A stretch of 64,000 nucleotides of DNA, from NCBI GenBank assembly GCA_016900015.1, contig JACJJM010000002.1:186001-250000 (forward strand), in the 5' to 3' direction. Origin of the DNA: Phocaeicola coprophilus (GTDB taxonomy: Bacteria; Bacteroidota; Bacteroidia; Bacteroidales; Bacteroidaceae). The number at the start of each line of letters is the position of its first letter. Within the stretch, counting starts at the first letter, position 1. The notes under the pieces were generated by a model that saw nothing but the letters and a program-made list of their open reading frames with translations, made no database searches and was not told the origin of the DNA. A program made the translations under genes and the position numbers. Below, piece by piece: positions 36,039 through 44,789 of this stretch.

Positions 36039-37109
36039 ATGACAAAGAGTGATAACCATTTAGTGATTATGGCTGGAGGCGTCGGAAGTCGTTTTTGGCC
36101 CATGAGTACTCCGGAGAAACCTAAACAGTTTATTGACGTATTGGGATGTGGACGCACATTGCTTCAGTTGACGGCAGATAGATTCAAGGGTATATGTTTG
36201 CCTGAAAATATATGGGTGGTGACGTCGGAACAATATGCGGGCATTGTCAGAGAACAGTTGCCTGATATTCCGGAAGAAAATATTCTGAAAGAGCCATGCC
36301 GGCGAAACACGGCTCCATGCATTGCATACGTGAGTTGGAAGATCAAAGCGCGTAATCCGAAAGCGAATGTTGTTGTCACTCCGAGTGACCATGTTGTAAT
36401 GAATGTGCAGGAGTTTCAGCGGGTGATTAATTCAGCCATGAACTTCACGAAAGATTCGGATGCGATTTTGACTTTAGGAATGAAACCCACACGTCCGGAA
36501 ACAGGCTATGGATACATAGAAACCGATTTGCGTGCATCTTCGGTGACGAATAAAGAAGTGTTCCGGGTGGACTCATTCAAGGAAAAGCCTGATGCAGATA
36601 CGGCTCAACATTACATTGAACAAAATAATTATTTCTGGAATGCCGGGATTTTTGTGTGGAATATAAGTACCATCGTAAATGCTTTCCGCATTTATTGTCC
36701 TGCCATTGCTAAGATATTTGAGAATCTCCGGCCTTATTTTTATACACCGCAAGAACAAGAGGCTGTCAACCGTGAGTTCCCTAATTGTGAGAATATCTCA
36801 GTCGATTATGCCATCCTGGAGAAAGCGGAAGAAATATTTGTGTTTCCTGCAGATTTTGGTTGGAGTGACCTTGGCACTTGGGGGGCTCTATACGAACAGA
36901 TGCCTCAGGATTTGAATAAGAATGTATGTATCGGGGAGAATATACAGTTGTACGATACGCGTAATTGCATCATTCATACAGCGCAGGAGAAGAAAGTCGT
37001 CGTAATGGGATTAGACGGTTTTATTGTAGCGGAAAAGGATAATGCATTGTTGATTTGCAAGGCAAGTGAAGAACAGAAGATAAAGTTGTTTACAGATGCA
37101 TCTAAATGA
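36039..37109 (+). CDS. manC: mannose-1-phosphate guanylyltransferase
   Basis: This 356-residue nucleotidyltransferase starts at ATG 36039; a TTG two codons upstream is not favoured. It has VIMAGGVGSRFWPMSTPEKPKQF-type GTP-binding motifs, NTAPCIAY, TPSDHVV and FKEKPD, and the end lacks the isomerase domain of bifunctional forms. It makes GDP-mannose, the precursor of GDP-fucose, capsule and glycoprotein sugars. It is followed by fkp, giving both de novo and salvage supply of GDP-sugars in one place. Confidence 0.92.
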   Translation: MTKSDNHLVIMAGGVGSRFWPMSTPEKPKQFIDVLGCGRTLLQLTADRFKGICLPENIWVVTSEQYAGIVREQLPDIPEENILKEPCRRNTAPCIAYVSWKIKARNPKANVVVTPSDHVVMNVQEFQRVINSAMNFTKDSDAILTLGMKPTRPETGYGYIETDLRASSVTNKEVFRVDSFKEKPDADTAQHYIEQNNYFWNAGIFVWNISTIVNAFRIYCPAIAKIFENLRPYFYTPQEQEAVNREFPNCENISVDYAILEKAEEIFVFPADFGWSDLGTWGALYEQMPQDLNKNVCIGENIQLYDTRNCIIHTAQEKKVVVMGLDGFIVAEKDNALLICKASEEQKIKLFTDASK

Positions 37110-37137
37110 GTTGTATTCTGTTAATGAAAATAGATTT

Positions 37138-39978
37138 ATGAAGAAATTGCTATCGTTACCCCCTAATTTGGTGGAATGTTTTCATGAATTGGAAGGAGTG
37201 AGCCCGGATGAATGGTTTTGCACTTCCGATCCGATTGGTGAAAAATTGGGTTCAGGTGGTGGCACCACCTGGTTGTTGGAAGCCTGTAATCGCCAGTGGG
37301 CCCCAGAGAAGTCATTTATAGAGTGGTTGGGCGAAGATAAGCGCATCTTGTTGCATGCGGGAGGACAAAGTCGGCGTTTGCCGGGTTATGCTCCATCGGG
37401 GAAAGTATTGACTCCCATACCGGTTTTCCGTTGGGCCAAAGGGCAGCGTTTGAAGCAAAACTTGCTTTCTTTGCAATTGCCGCTGTATCGGCAAATCATG
37501 GAGAAAGCTCCGGCCTCATTGCATACGCTGATTGCAAGTGGAGATGTCTATATCCGAAGTGAGAAGCCTTTGCAGGAAATACCTGAGGCAGATGTAGTCT
37601 GCTATGGTTTGTGGGTTGACCCTAACTTGGCAAAGAATCATGGTGTATTTGTCTCTTCCCGTCAGACTCCAGAGCGTTTGGATTTTATGCTTCAAAAGCC
37701 TTCTGTGGAAGAATTGGGCAAATTGATGCAGACGCATTTATTTTTGATGGACATCGGCATTTGGCTTTTAAGTGATCGCGCTGTGCAGTTGTTGCAAAGC
37801 CGTTCGAAAGAAAATGGCAGATGGAAATATTACGATTTGTATTCTGACTTTGGACGTGCTTTGGGCGAACATCCACAAATCGTAGATGATGAACTTCGTC
37901 AGTTGAGCGTAGCTATTTTGCCTTTGCCTGGAGGGGTGTTTTATCATTATGGGACAAGTCGGGAATTGTTGTCGTCGACGGTTGCCATACAGAATCTGGT
38001 AAGTGACCAGCGTGAAATCATGCATTTGAAAGTGAAACCTCATCCGGCCATATTTGTCCAAAATGCATTAGTAAACATCCCGCTCCGGGCTGACAATTCC
38101 GAAGTCTGGATAGAAAATAGCTGTATTGGAGCGAAGTGGACGCTGAGTCATCAGCATATCATTACCGGAGTCCCATGCAATGATTGGGAGTTGACATTGC
38201 CTGCTGGCGTGTGTGTGGATGTCGTACCTATGGAAGAAGACAGATATGTGTCCCGTTGTTATGGTTTCAATGATGCATTCCGGGGGGCTTTGAGCGATGC
38301 CACTACGTTGTTTATGGGCAGTCCGATGAAAGAGTGGTTGGAGGCCCGTGGATTGCAAGGTGACGACATTGAAGGGAATGCTGATCTTCAATCAGCACGA
38401 ATTTTCCCGGTGTGTGACAGTGTGGATGAAGCTGGCAAAGTGTTCCGTTGGATGATTATGGATCCTTCTTATGAGGAAGGACGGATGATATGGATGTCAA
38501 GGCGGCGTATGTCGGCAGATGAGATTTCAGCATATGCCAATCTGCGTCGTTTGGTCCGCCAGCGAAAAACATTCCGTGCAGAAAATTGGCCGATGTTGGC
38601 ACACAACTATGAGAAAAGTGTTTTTTATCAGTTGAATCTGAAAGATGCGGCAGAAGAGTTCGTCGCAAATCAGTTGGAGTTACCTGCGTCTTTGTCAGAT
38701 AAAGCTCCTTTGATGACGCGAATTCATGATCACATGTTTCGTTCTCAGTATCTGAAATTGAGAGGGGAGGATGGAATGGGTGAAGATATGGAAGCTTTCC
38801 GACTGTTGCGTGAGGGGTTGACCTCAACGGTGTTGGCAGACAAGCAGAACCCACATTTGGATGTCTATGCTGATCAGATTGTTTGGGCACGTAGTCCGGT
38901 ACGTATTGACTTGGCTGGTGGATGGACTGATACTCCTCCATATTGTTTGAATGATGGAGGCAATGTGGTGAATATGGCGATCGAATTGAATGGACAGCCT
39001 CCTTTACAGTCTTATGTCAAGCCGTGTAAAGAATATAAGATTGTGCTTCGTTCGATAGATCTGGGAGCAATGGAAGAGGTGAAGACCTATGAAGAATTGC
39101 GGGATTTTGCCAAGGTGGGTTCTCCATTCTCTATACCGAAGGCTGCATTGGTGTTGGCAGGTTTCCAACCAGGATTTTCAACAGAATGTTATGCTTCGTT
39201 GGAAGCGCAGCTTCGTGCTTTTGGTTCTGGCATTGAAGTCACGTTGCTTTCGGCTGTTCCTGCAGGTTCAGGACTGGGAACGAGTTCGATTCTTGCTTCT
39301 ACAGTGCTGGGTGCTGTGGCTGATTTCTGTGGATTGCCGTGGGACAAGAATGAAATTGGCCGTCGGACACTGGTGCTTGAACAACTGTTGACCACCGGTG
39401 GTGGTTGGCAGGATCAATATGGAGGCGTATTGCAAGGAGTCAAGTTATTGCAGACCGGAAGTGGTTTTGAACAATGTCCGGTCGTGCGTTGGCTTCCTGA
39501 TTTTCTCTTTACGAATCCAGAATATCAAAAATGTCATTTGCTCTATTATACCGGTATAACTCGTACGGCTAAAAATATTCTGGCGGAAATCGTGCGCGGC
39601 ATGTTTCTCAACTCCACGGAACATCTGGAGATGCTCAATGAGATGAAGGCCCATGCGCTTGATGTGTTTGAAGCCATTCAGTGTGGTCGGTTTGAAGACA
39701 TGGGCCGTCTGATTGGCAAAACTTGGGAACAGAATAAGCGGTTGGATGCAGGCACGAATCCTCCAGCCGTAGAGCAGATTATCAGTCGTATTCATGACTA
39801 TTGTTTGGGCTATAAGCTGCCGGGAGCAGGTGGAGGAGGTTTCCTCTACATGGTAGCTAAAGACCCTGAAGCAGCAGCTCGCATTAAGACTTGTCTGACG
39901 GAAACGCCACCGAACGATCGGGCACGTTTTGTCGACATGTATCTTTCTGAAAAAGGATTGAAAGTGAGTCGAAGCTGA
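37138..39978 (+). CDS. fkp: bifunctional L-fucokinase / GDP-fucose pyrophosphorylase
   Basis: This 946-residue protein starts at MKKLLSLPPNLVECFHELEG, which matches the B. fragilis Fkp start; an ATG 42 bp earlier is not favoured. The N-terminal pyrophosphorylase half has GSGGGTTWLL and LLHAGGQSRRLPGYAPSGK. The C-terminal GHMP kinase half has SPVRIDLAGGWTDTPP, PAGSGLGTSSILA and GYKLPGAGGGGF. It turns free L-fucose into GDP-fucose for capsular polysaccharide and surface glycoproteins. A strong terminator follows. Confidence 0.96.
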   Translation: MKKLLSLPPNLVECFHELEGVSPDEWFCTSDPIGEKLGSGGGTTWLLEACNRQWAPEKSFIEWLGEDKRILLHAGGQSRRLPGYAPSGKVLTPIPVFRWAKGQRLKQNLLSLQLPLYRQIMEKAPASLHTLIASGDVYIRSEKPLQEIPEADVVCYGLWVDPNLAKNHGVFVSSRQTPERLDFMLQKPSVEELGKLMQTHLFLMDIGIWLLSDRAVQLLQSRSKENGRWKYYDLYSDFGRALGEHPQIVDDELRQLSVAILPLPGGVFYHYGTSRELLSSTVAIQNLVSDQREIMHLKVKPHPAIFVQNALVNIPLRADNSEVWIENSCIGAKWTLSHQHIITGVPCNDWELTLPAGVCVDVVPMEEDRYVSRCYGFNDAFRGALSDATTLFMGSPMKEWLEARGLQGDDIEGNADLQSARIFPVCDSVDEAGKVFRWMIMDPSYEEGRMIWMSRRRMSADEISAYANLRRLVRQRKTFRAENWPMLAHNYEKSVFYQLNLKDAAEEFVANQLELPASLSDKAPLMTRIHDHMFRSQYLKLRGEDGMGEDMEAFRLLREGLTSTVLADKQNPHLDVYADQIVWARSPVRIDLAGGWTDTPPYCLNDGGNVVNMAIELNGQPPLQSYVKPCKEYKIVLRSIDLGAMEEVKTYEELRDFAKVGSPFSIPKAALVLAGFQPGFSTECYASLEAQLRAFGSGIEVTLLSAVPAGSGLGTSSILASTVLGAVADFCGLPWDKNEIGRRTLVLEQLLTTGGGWQDQYGGVLQGVKLLQTGSGFEQCPVVRWLPDFLFTNPEYQKCHLLYYTGITRTAKNILAEIVRGMFLNSTEHLEMLNEMKAHALDVFEAIQCGRFEDMGRLIGKTWEQNKRLDAGTNPPAVEQIISRIHDYCLGYKLPGAGGGGFLYMVAKDPEAAARIKTCLTETPPNDRARFVDMYLSEKGLKVSRS

Positions 39979-40005
39979 CGTATTTTTGTGCGTTTCGTAT
40001 ATACG

Positions 40006-40055
40006 ACAGCAAGAAGCCGGATGGATTTCCAATTCGTTCTTCTTGCTGTTTTTTT
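40006..40055 (+). terminator. intrinsic terminator after fkp
   Basis: ACAGCAAGAAG (40006-40016) pairs with CTTCTTGCTGT (40039-40049), followed by a run of seven T. Confidence 0.85.
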
Positions 40056-40165
40056 GAGTCTGTCGCTAAATAGCCAGTATCGGATGTCAAACCTTTATAT
40101 TTTGGGAAAAATAATGAGAAAAATCTTATCTTTATACTGTTAATAATAGTAAAAGCTAGAAATCT

Positions 40166-40822
40166 ATGGACAAAGACTTAAAAAACAAAGAAGTTTTGAG
40201 CTGTATAGATTGCGGAACTCAAAATTGTAAATACAAAGTGCGTACCTATCCTGAATTTTGTCTGACGACAAATCTGAGTGAAGAGGATGAAAAGTGGGCC
40301 TTAGAACGGTATGCCGAAGAGAGAAATCATGATGTGATGGTGGCGAGTGCTGAGGTGGAATATGAGGGATATTGCCAGTGGACAAGGGTGCAGGAAATCA
40401 TGGAATTTGCACGCAAAATAAAAGCCCATAAAATCGGCATTGCCAACTGCATTGGTCTTATAAGTGAAGCGCGTATCTTCGCCCGAATTTTGCGAGCGAA
40501 TGGATTTGAACCCTATGCTGTCATTTGCAAAGTGGAAGGAAGGGCCAAATCATCGGTCGGGATTCCTAAAGAATGTGAACGAATAGGTAGCGCGATGTGC
40601 AATCCTATTTTGCAAGCACGTTTGCTCAATCGGGCGCACACGGATTTAAATGTAGTAGTTGGTCTTTGCGTGGGACATGACAGCTTATTCTATAAATATT
40701 CCGATGCGTATGTCACGACATTGGTCACCAAAGATCGAGTGACAGGTAATAATCCAGTTGCAGCTTTATATACGGCACAATCGTATTATAAGAAAAAATT
40801 TGGCTTGGACGAAGACAAGTAG
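40166..40822 (+). CDS. DUF1847 family protein
   Basis: This 218-residue protein has a cysteine cluster at the start (SCIDCGTQNCKYK) and more conserved cysteines (ANCIGLISEA, VICKVEGR, AMCNPILQA, GLCVGHDSLF). This is the pattern of DUF1847, a family with probable metal or Fe-S binding found in anaerobes. It is monocistronic with a weak promoter (TTTG at 40101, TATCTTTA at 40127). The function is not known to me. Confidence 0.85.
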   Translation: MDKDLKNKEVLSCIDCGTQNCKYKVRTYPEFCLTTNLSEEDEKWALERYAEERNHDVMVASAEVEYEGYCQWTRVQEIMEFARKIKAHKIGIANCIGLISEARIFARILRANGFEPYAVICKVEGRAKSSVGIPKECERIGSAMCNPILQARLLNRAHTDLNVVVGLCVGHDSLFYKYSDAYVTTLVTKDRVTGNNPVAALYTAQSYYKKKFGLDEDK

Positions 40823-40847
40823 GGATAAATATTTCTTGGAATACGAA

Positions 40848-40883
40848 AAAAGGCAAGTCACATTTTTTGTGGACTTGCCTTTT
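40848..40883. terminator. bidirectional terminator between DUF1847 gene and tRNA-Lys
   Basis: AAAAGGCAAGTC pairs with GACTTGCCTTTT. T-runs flank it on both strands; the minus-strand run (TTTTTT) serves the tRNA. Confidence 0.82.
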
Positions 40884-40885
40884 CG

Positions 40886-40958
40886 TACACCCTCAGGGGC
40901 TCGAACCCTGGACCCATTGATTAAGAGTCAATTGCTCTACCAACTGAGCTAAGAGTGC
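40886..40958 (-). tRNA. tRNA-Lys (anticodon CTT)
   Basis: A 73-nt cloverleaf: acceptor GCACTCT/AGGGTGT (two G-U pairs), D-stem GCTC/GAGC, anticodon stem ATTGA/TCAAT with loop CTCTTAA giving anticodon CTT, and T-arm CAGGG-TTCGAGC-CCCTG. CCA is not encoded. Confidence 0.95.
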
Positions 40959-40975
40959 ATTTCTTATTTGCGTGT

Positions 40976-41007
40976 GCAAAGGTATAGAAATTCTTTGTTC
41001 CTGCAAA
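40976..41007 (-). promoter_or_regulatory. promoter of tRNA-Lys
   Basis: On the minus strand TTTG (41004-41007), 19 bp, then TACCTTTGC (40976-40984), 17 bp before the tRNA 5' end. Confidence 0.8.
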
Positions 41008-41104
41008 ATATTTGCTCGTTTTTTATGCATTTAATCACGGTTCTTTCATCTAAATCGTAGATAAACATCTTATAGTCTGCGCTTTCTTCCTCTTCCGCAT
41101 CCGA

Positions 41105-41230
41105 ATGTTTGATGCCTTTCCGGCCTCCATCACGACCTCTGCCCGGTAGCCCTTGACACTGCCCGACCACGGAAAGGAGGGTAGCCGGGGACGGATAGTA
41201 CTCCGTGGTCGGACGGAAAGGAATGCTTGG
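41105..41230 (-). repeat. array E: 22-bp units, family TwCCTdTCCGT, minus orientation
   Basis: GGAAAGG, GGATAGT and GGAAAGG cores lie at 41171, 41193 and 41215, exactly 22 bp apart; weaker units extend left to about 41127. On the minus strand they read TTCCTTTCCGT, TACTATCCGT and TCCTTTCCGT. CCACGGA and TCCGTGG make adjacent units fold together. Confidence 0.8.
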
Positions 41231-41314
41231 TCGTCTTCACTTTAAGGTTTGTTTTGCCCCTTTATTTTTAAGTGAATGGAGGATGTTTCTTGGACTGCTG
41301 TTCGCCTGCTGCCA

Positions 41315-42391
41315 TTACGCAAGGACAGGCAGCAGGTATTTAGCCATTAGGTAGCCGCCACCTAAGAGCCAGATATAGATGATGAAAGCCAGTATGAAAG
41401 GTTTTGCTCCGGCTTGTTTGAATTTGTCGAAGCTGGTCTCAGCTCCGAGGGCGGTCATGGCCATGGTGAGCAAGAAGTTGTCCAGCGTAGTGATGGCCTT
41501 AAGTCCGCTTTCCAATGTGCCTGCTGGGATAAAACTGCATCCTTGGAGCAACGAATTGATTCCGATGACGAGGATGAATCCAAAGGCGAACCAGGGAACG
41601 GTGATTTTGCTTTTGCCATCACTGGTCACATCTGTATGTCTGCTGTGCCTCACTCGGGCGATGATGTAACTCATGATGAGCAGTACGGGGGCAAGCATCA
41701 TCACGCGGATCATTTTCGTGATGGTGGCTTGATCGGCCAGGTGTAGTGCTCCTGTGGCATCCATGGCATTGCCTGCTCCGACGACGTGAGCCACTTCATG
41801 AAGGGTTGCTCCGGTATAGATGGCCATCGCTTGTGGGTCGAGGTCTAATAATCCTGTACGGTAAAGGATGGGATAGAGGAACATGGAAATGGTGCCGAAT
41901 ATGACCACCGTCGACACAGCTATGGCAGTTTTATAAGGTGCACATTTCACGACGGGTTCTGCGCCTAACACAGCTGCGGCTCCGCAGATGGCACTTCCGG
42001 TGGAGGTCATTAAGGCTGTCTTTTCATCCATCTTCAGCAGGCGACCGGCAATGACACCCAGTGCGATGGTTATAAAGATGACGATGGCATCAATGACTAC
42101 GGCCGGGAGTCCGATTTCCATGACTTGTTGGAATGTTAGTCGGAAACCGTAGAGGACAATACCTGTCCGCAAGATTTGCTTCGTGCAGAGTTTGATTCCT
42201 GGAACCCAAGTTTCGGGTAATTGGTTTCGCAAACTGTTAGCATAAAGCATACCCAATATAATGCCGACGATGAGCGGGCTGAATGAGAATTTCTGTACAA
42301 AGGGAATTTCGGCAATGTAGAAAGCCGAGCAAGAGAAAAGCACGATGAGTAGTACGCCATGAAGGGTGCTGGCTTTTTTTTCTGAGATCAT
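41315..42391 (-). CDS. YeiH-family putative sulfate exporter
   Basis: The protein has 358 residues from ATG 42391. The promoter box at 42438-42446 lies inside the longer frame from 42469 and excludes it. It has about ten membrane helices, with GIVLYGFRLTFQQV, TGSAICGAAAVLGAEPVV and ATLHEVAHVVGAG, the conserved motifs of the YeiH/UPF0324 family (PSE, putative sulfate exporter). The real substrate is not established. It stands alone. Confidence 0.88.
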   Translation of the reverse strand: MISEKKASTLHGVLLIVLFSCSAFYIAEIPFVQKFSFSPLIVGIILGMLYANSLRNQLPETWVPGIKLCTKQILRTGIVLYGFRLTFQQVMEIGLPAVVIDAIVIFITIALGVIAGRLLKMDEKTALMTSTGSAICGAAAVLGAEPVVKCAPYKTAIAVSTVVIFGTISMFLYPILYRTGLLDLDPQAMAIYTGATLHEVAHVVGAGNAMDATGALHLADQATITKMIRVMMLAPVLLIMSYIIARVRHSRHTDVTSDGKSKITVPWFAFGFILVIGINSLLQGCSFIPAGTLESGLKAITTLDNFLLTMAMTALGAETSFDKFKQAGAKPFILAFIIYIWLLGGGYLMAKYLLPVLA

Positions 42392-42437
42392 GATGGCTTG
42401 CAGATTAGTTGTTAATATTAGCTGTTTGTTGACGCCT

Positions 42438-42446
42438 GCAAAGGTA
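42438..42446 (-). promoter_or_regulatory. -7 promoter box of the YeiH gene
   Basis: TACCTTTGC on the minus strand, 46 bp before the chosen ATG. Confidence 0.6.
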
Positions 42447-42651
42447 CGGGATCTGTTAAGGATATGCAACTCCTATTTTATTATGGCATATAACTAAATG
42501 TTATAGTCTTATGTGATTTTTCTTCTGAATTTTCAGAATGCACTTAAGCGGCTGAGCCAGTCAGTAAATCTCTAAAACTTAGTCACTAACAGAATGGTTT
42601 AATGCGAATGAGTTAAATGTTGTTATAAAAGTCACTCTAAAGTCTCGAATG

Positions 42652-42753
42652 TTTGCAGGCAATCAAATCTGTCCTTACATTTGCACTGTGTTTTTCATAG
42701 TATTAGATTTAAGGTTAAGTAAAAGGTTGGGTCAAGGCGTTGACCCTTTTTTT
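42652..42753 (+). ncRNA. small RNA cassette, copy 2 (promoter, ~60-nt RNA, terminator)
   Basis: TTTG (42652-42655), 20 bp, TACATTTGC (42676-42684) form a full promoter. The RNA (from about 42690) carries the same body as copy 1 (CATAGTATTAGATTTAAGG) and ends in GGGTCAA-GGCG-TTGACCC with seven T. Between copies the terminator stem differs in sequence but keeps pairing, which supports a real RNA. Confidence 0.75.
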
Positions 42754-42782
42754 ATGCCACATACCCAACAAGGGTATTTCTT

Positions 42783-42966
42783 AATTTAACCCCAAATCAT
42801 TAGCACGTTTGTTCAAACTCTTTGTCCGCTTTTCGATTTCTGTCGGCATCTTTTCCCGCCCTTTCTCTTGACATAGTCCGCTATGCCTTCGGAAAAGAAC
42901 AGAAAAACCTGCCTGGCATAAATCAAAAATCGTCTCAAAGCCTAATGAACCGATTGGGGTTAAAAT
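42783..42966. repeat. palindromic element 3 (~185 bp inverted-repeat element)
   Basis: Ends TTTAACCCCAAATCATTAG and CTAATGAACCGATTGGGGTT are near complements (the left end lacks a few bases). The centre is CATAGTCCGCTATG. Ends and centre resemble element 1 (AACCCAAATCGGTCATTAG ends, TAGCCCGCTA centre). Confidence 0.7.
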
Positions 42967-42967
42967 G

Positions 42968-43056
42968 GAAAGAGGACGTGTCATAATCAGAAAAACAGAA
43001 TACAGTATTAAGTTAAAGCTCTGCGTTCTGTTTTTTGTTTGACACGTCCTCTTTTT
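42968..43056. terminator. long hairpin downstream of the GH13 gene
   Basis: AGAGGACGTGTCA (42971-42983) pairs with TGACACGTCCTCT (43040-43052), with an inner AAAACAGAA/TTCTGTTTT pair. The T-run is good on the plus strand and weak on the minus strand, where the GH13 gene ends. Confidence 0.6.
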
Positions 43057-43074
43057 GCGGGCAATCGAAGCCTA

Positions 43075-44772
43075 TCAGAATGTGAATTTCAAGATACGAC
43101 CGTTGAAACTACCCACTTCCATTTGTACAGGTTTGTCGGGCAGTATGTTGACAGATTCTTCTTTGCCAGTCAGCAGATCGACTGCCGGATGTTGGGTGAG
43201 GGGTGGAATGCCCAAACATTCGAAAGCATGTGCTGGGATGTTTACACTTACATGGGCCGGGATGTCATCAAAATTGGCTATTATGAGCAACACTTCATTG
43301 TCCTGTTTACGCAGGAAAGCAAATTGTTTGTTTGGATTGAAGTTCCAATTTTCATAATTGACATACATAAGGTCGAAGAATTGCCCTTCCGTGATGGCTT
43401 TCTCTTCTTTACAGATACGCATCAGGCGTACATAGAAGTCATAAAGTTCTTTTTCTTCTTTAGTAAGCAATGAACCGTCAAACTTGTTTTTGTTTCTCCA
43501 GCGTGCGATGGTGTCCACATTCCAATAGTCAAATATAGTCGTGCGTCCGTCACGCCCGCTGAAACCTTCACTTTGCATACCGCGTTCGCCGAATTCTTGT
43601 CCGAAGTAGAGCATGACGGGGTTGGAGTTCATGCAGGCTGAAACTATCATGCCCGGTCTGCCTTTCCGCCCGTTTCCAGCAAAGAAATCAGAGGCTATGC
43701 GTTGTTCGTCATGATTTTCAAGGAAGTTGAGCATGTGGTCTGCAATGCCTTCCACGTTTTGCCAGCATCCGGTGATGGCAGAAGCCGGAGTGTTGCCGCA
43801 AGTCACATTGCGTAAGGTGTCATAGAGTCCCACTTTGTCGTACAGGTAATCAAAGTGTCCTTTGAAAATGTAGTTGCGGTATTCAGCCGGGTTATAGACT
43901 TCTGCGATGAAGATTATATCGGGGTGTTGTGCCTTGACTTGTGGAATGACCCATTCCCAAAATTCCACAGGTACCATTTCAGCCATGTCGCAACGGAATC
44001 CGTCGACTTTTTTATCCGCCCAAAACAGGAGGATGTCGCGCATTTTCAGCCATGTGTCGGGAATCGGATTGAAATGGCACGTGCGTCCGTTGCAATAATC
44101 TACACCATAGTTCAGCTTCACGGTTTCGTACCAGTCTGTGATGTTCGGATAAGCGTCGAAACGGTCATTGCCTGTAGCTTTGGCCGGGATTTCCTTGTAT
44201 GCTTCATCTGCGTTGCCTTTCATGTCGAAAGAAGCCGTCAGCGGTGTGTCCGGGATGTAATAGAAGTTGTTTTGAGGGTCGAATGCTTTCTGTGGATTAT
44301 CTCCTTCGCCCAAGTCTTTTACCCCTTCAGGTTTTGCATCTGAAGCATATTGGCGGGCTACATGGTTTGGCACGAAGTCAATGATGACTTTCAGTCCGGC
44401 ACGGTGTGTCCGGTCGACCAGTAGGGTGAATTCTTTCATACGTCCCGGGACGCTGCTGGCCAAGTCTGGGTCTACATCATAGTAGTCTTTGATGGCATAA
44501 GGTGAACCCGCTTTCCCTTTTACGATGGCTGGATGGTCTGGACGGATGTAGTAACGAGTGTAATTGGTCTGAGTGGCATGTTCGATGATGCCGGTATACC
44601 ATATATAAGAAGCTCCCAACTTCTTGATTTCGTTGAGAGCTTTTATAGTAAAGTCCGCCATCTTTCCACAGCCGTTTTCTTTTATGGAGCCGTTTGGAGT
44701 CGTGGGTATTTGTGAATTTCCAAACAAGCGGGTGAATACTTGGTAGATGATGATTTTAGACTTCTCGTTCAT
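43075..44772 (-). CDS. GH13 alpha-amylase family glycosidase
   Basis: This 565-residue protein has no signal peptide, so it is probably cytoplasmic. The GH13 barrel motifs are DFVPNH (132-137), GFRCDMAE with nucleophile Asp262, IAEVYNP with acid Glu291 and ENHDEQR with Asp355. A C-terminal beta domain follows (about 470-565). It starts 17 bp after fabD and shares its transcript, an odd pairing. Specificity (maltodextrin, trehalose-like or other alpha-glucoside) cannot be read from sequence alone. Confidence 0.88.
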   Translation of the reverse strand: MNEKSKIIIYQVFTRLFGNSQIPTTPNGSIKENGCGKMADFTIKALNEIKKLGASYIWYTGIIEHATQTNYTRYYIRPDHPAIVKGKAGSPYAIKDYYDVDPDLASSVPGRMKEFTLLVDRTHRAGLKVIIDFVPNHVARQYASDAKPEGVKDLGEGDNPQKAFDPQNNFYYIPDTPLTASFDMKGNADEAYKEIPAKATGNDRFDAYPNITDWYETVKLNYGVDYCNGRTCHFNPIPDTWLKMRDILLFWADKKVDGFRCDMAEMVPVEFWEWVIPQVKAQHPDIIFIAEVYNPAEYRNYIFKGHFDYLYDKVGLYDTLRNVTCGNTPASAITGCWQNVEGIADHMLNFLENHDEQRIASDFFAGNGRKGRPGMIVSACMNSNPVMLYFGQEFGERGMQSEGFSGRDGRTTIFDYWNVDTIARWRNKNKFDGSLLTKEEKELYDFYVRLMRICKEEKAITEGQFFDLMYVNYENWNFNPNKQFAFLRKQDNEVLLIIANFDDIPAHVSVNIPAHAFECLGIPPLTQHPAVDLLTGKEESVNILPDKPVQMEVGSFNGRILKFTF

Positions 44773-44789
44773 TGTGTTTTATGTGTTTG

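Noticed and set aside
37096-37137. Earlier ATG for fkp overlapping the guanylyltransferase end
   Set aside because: The family start matches the ATG at 37138; the extra 14 residues have no family similarity.
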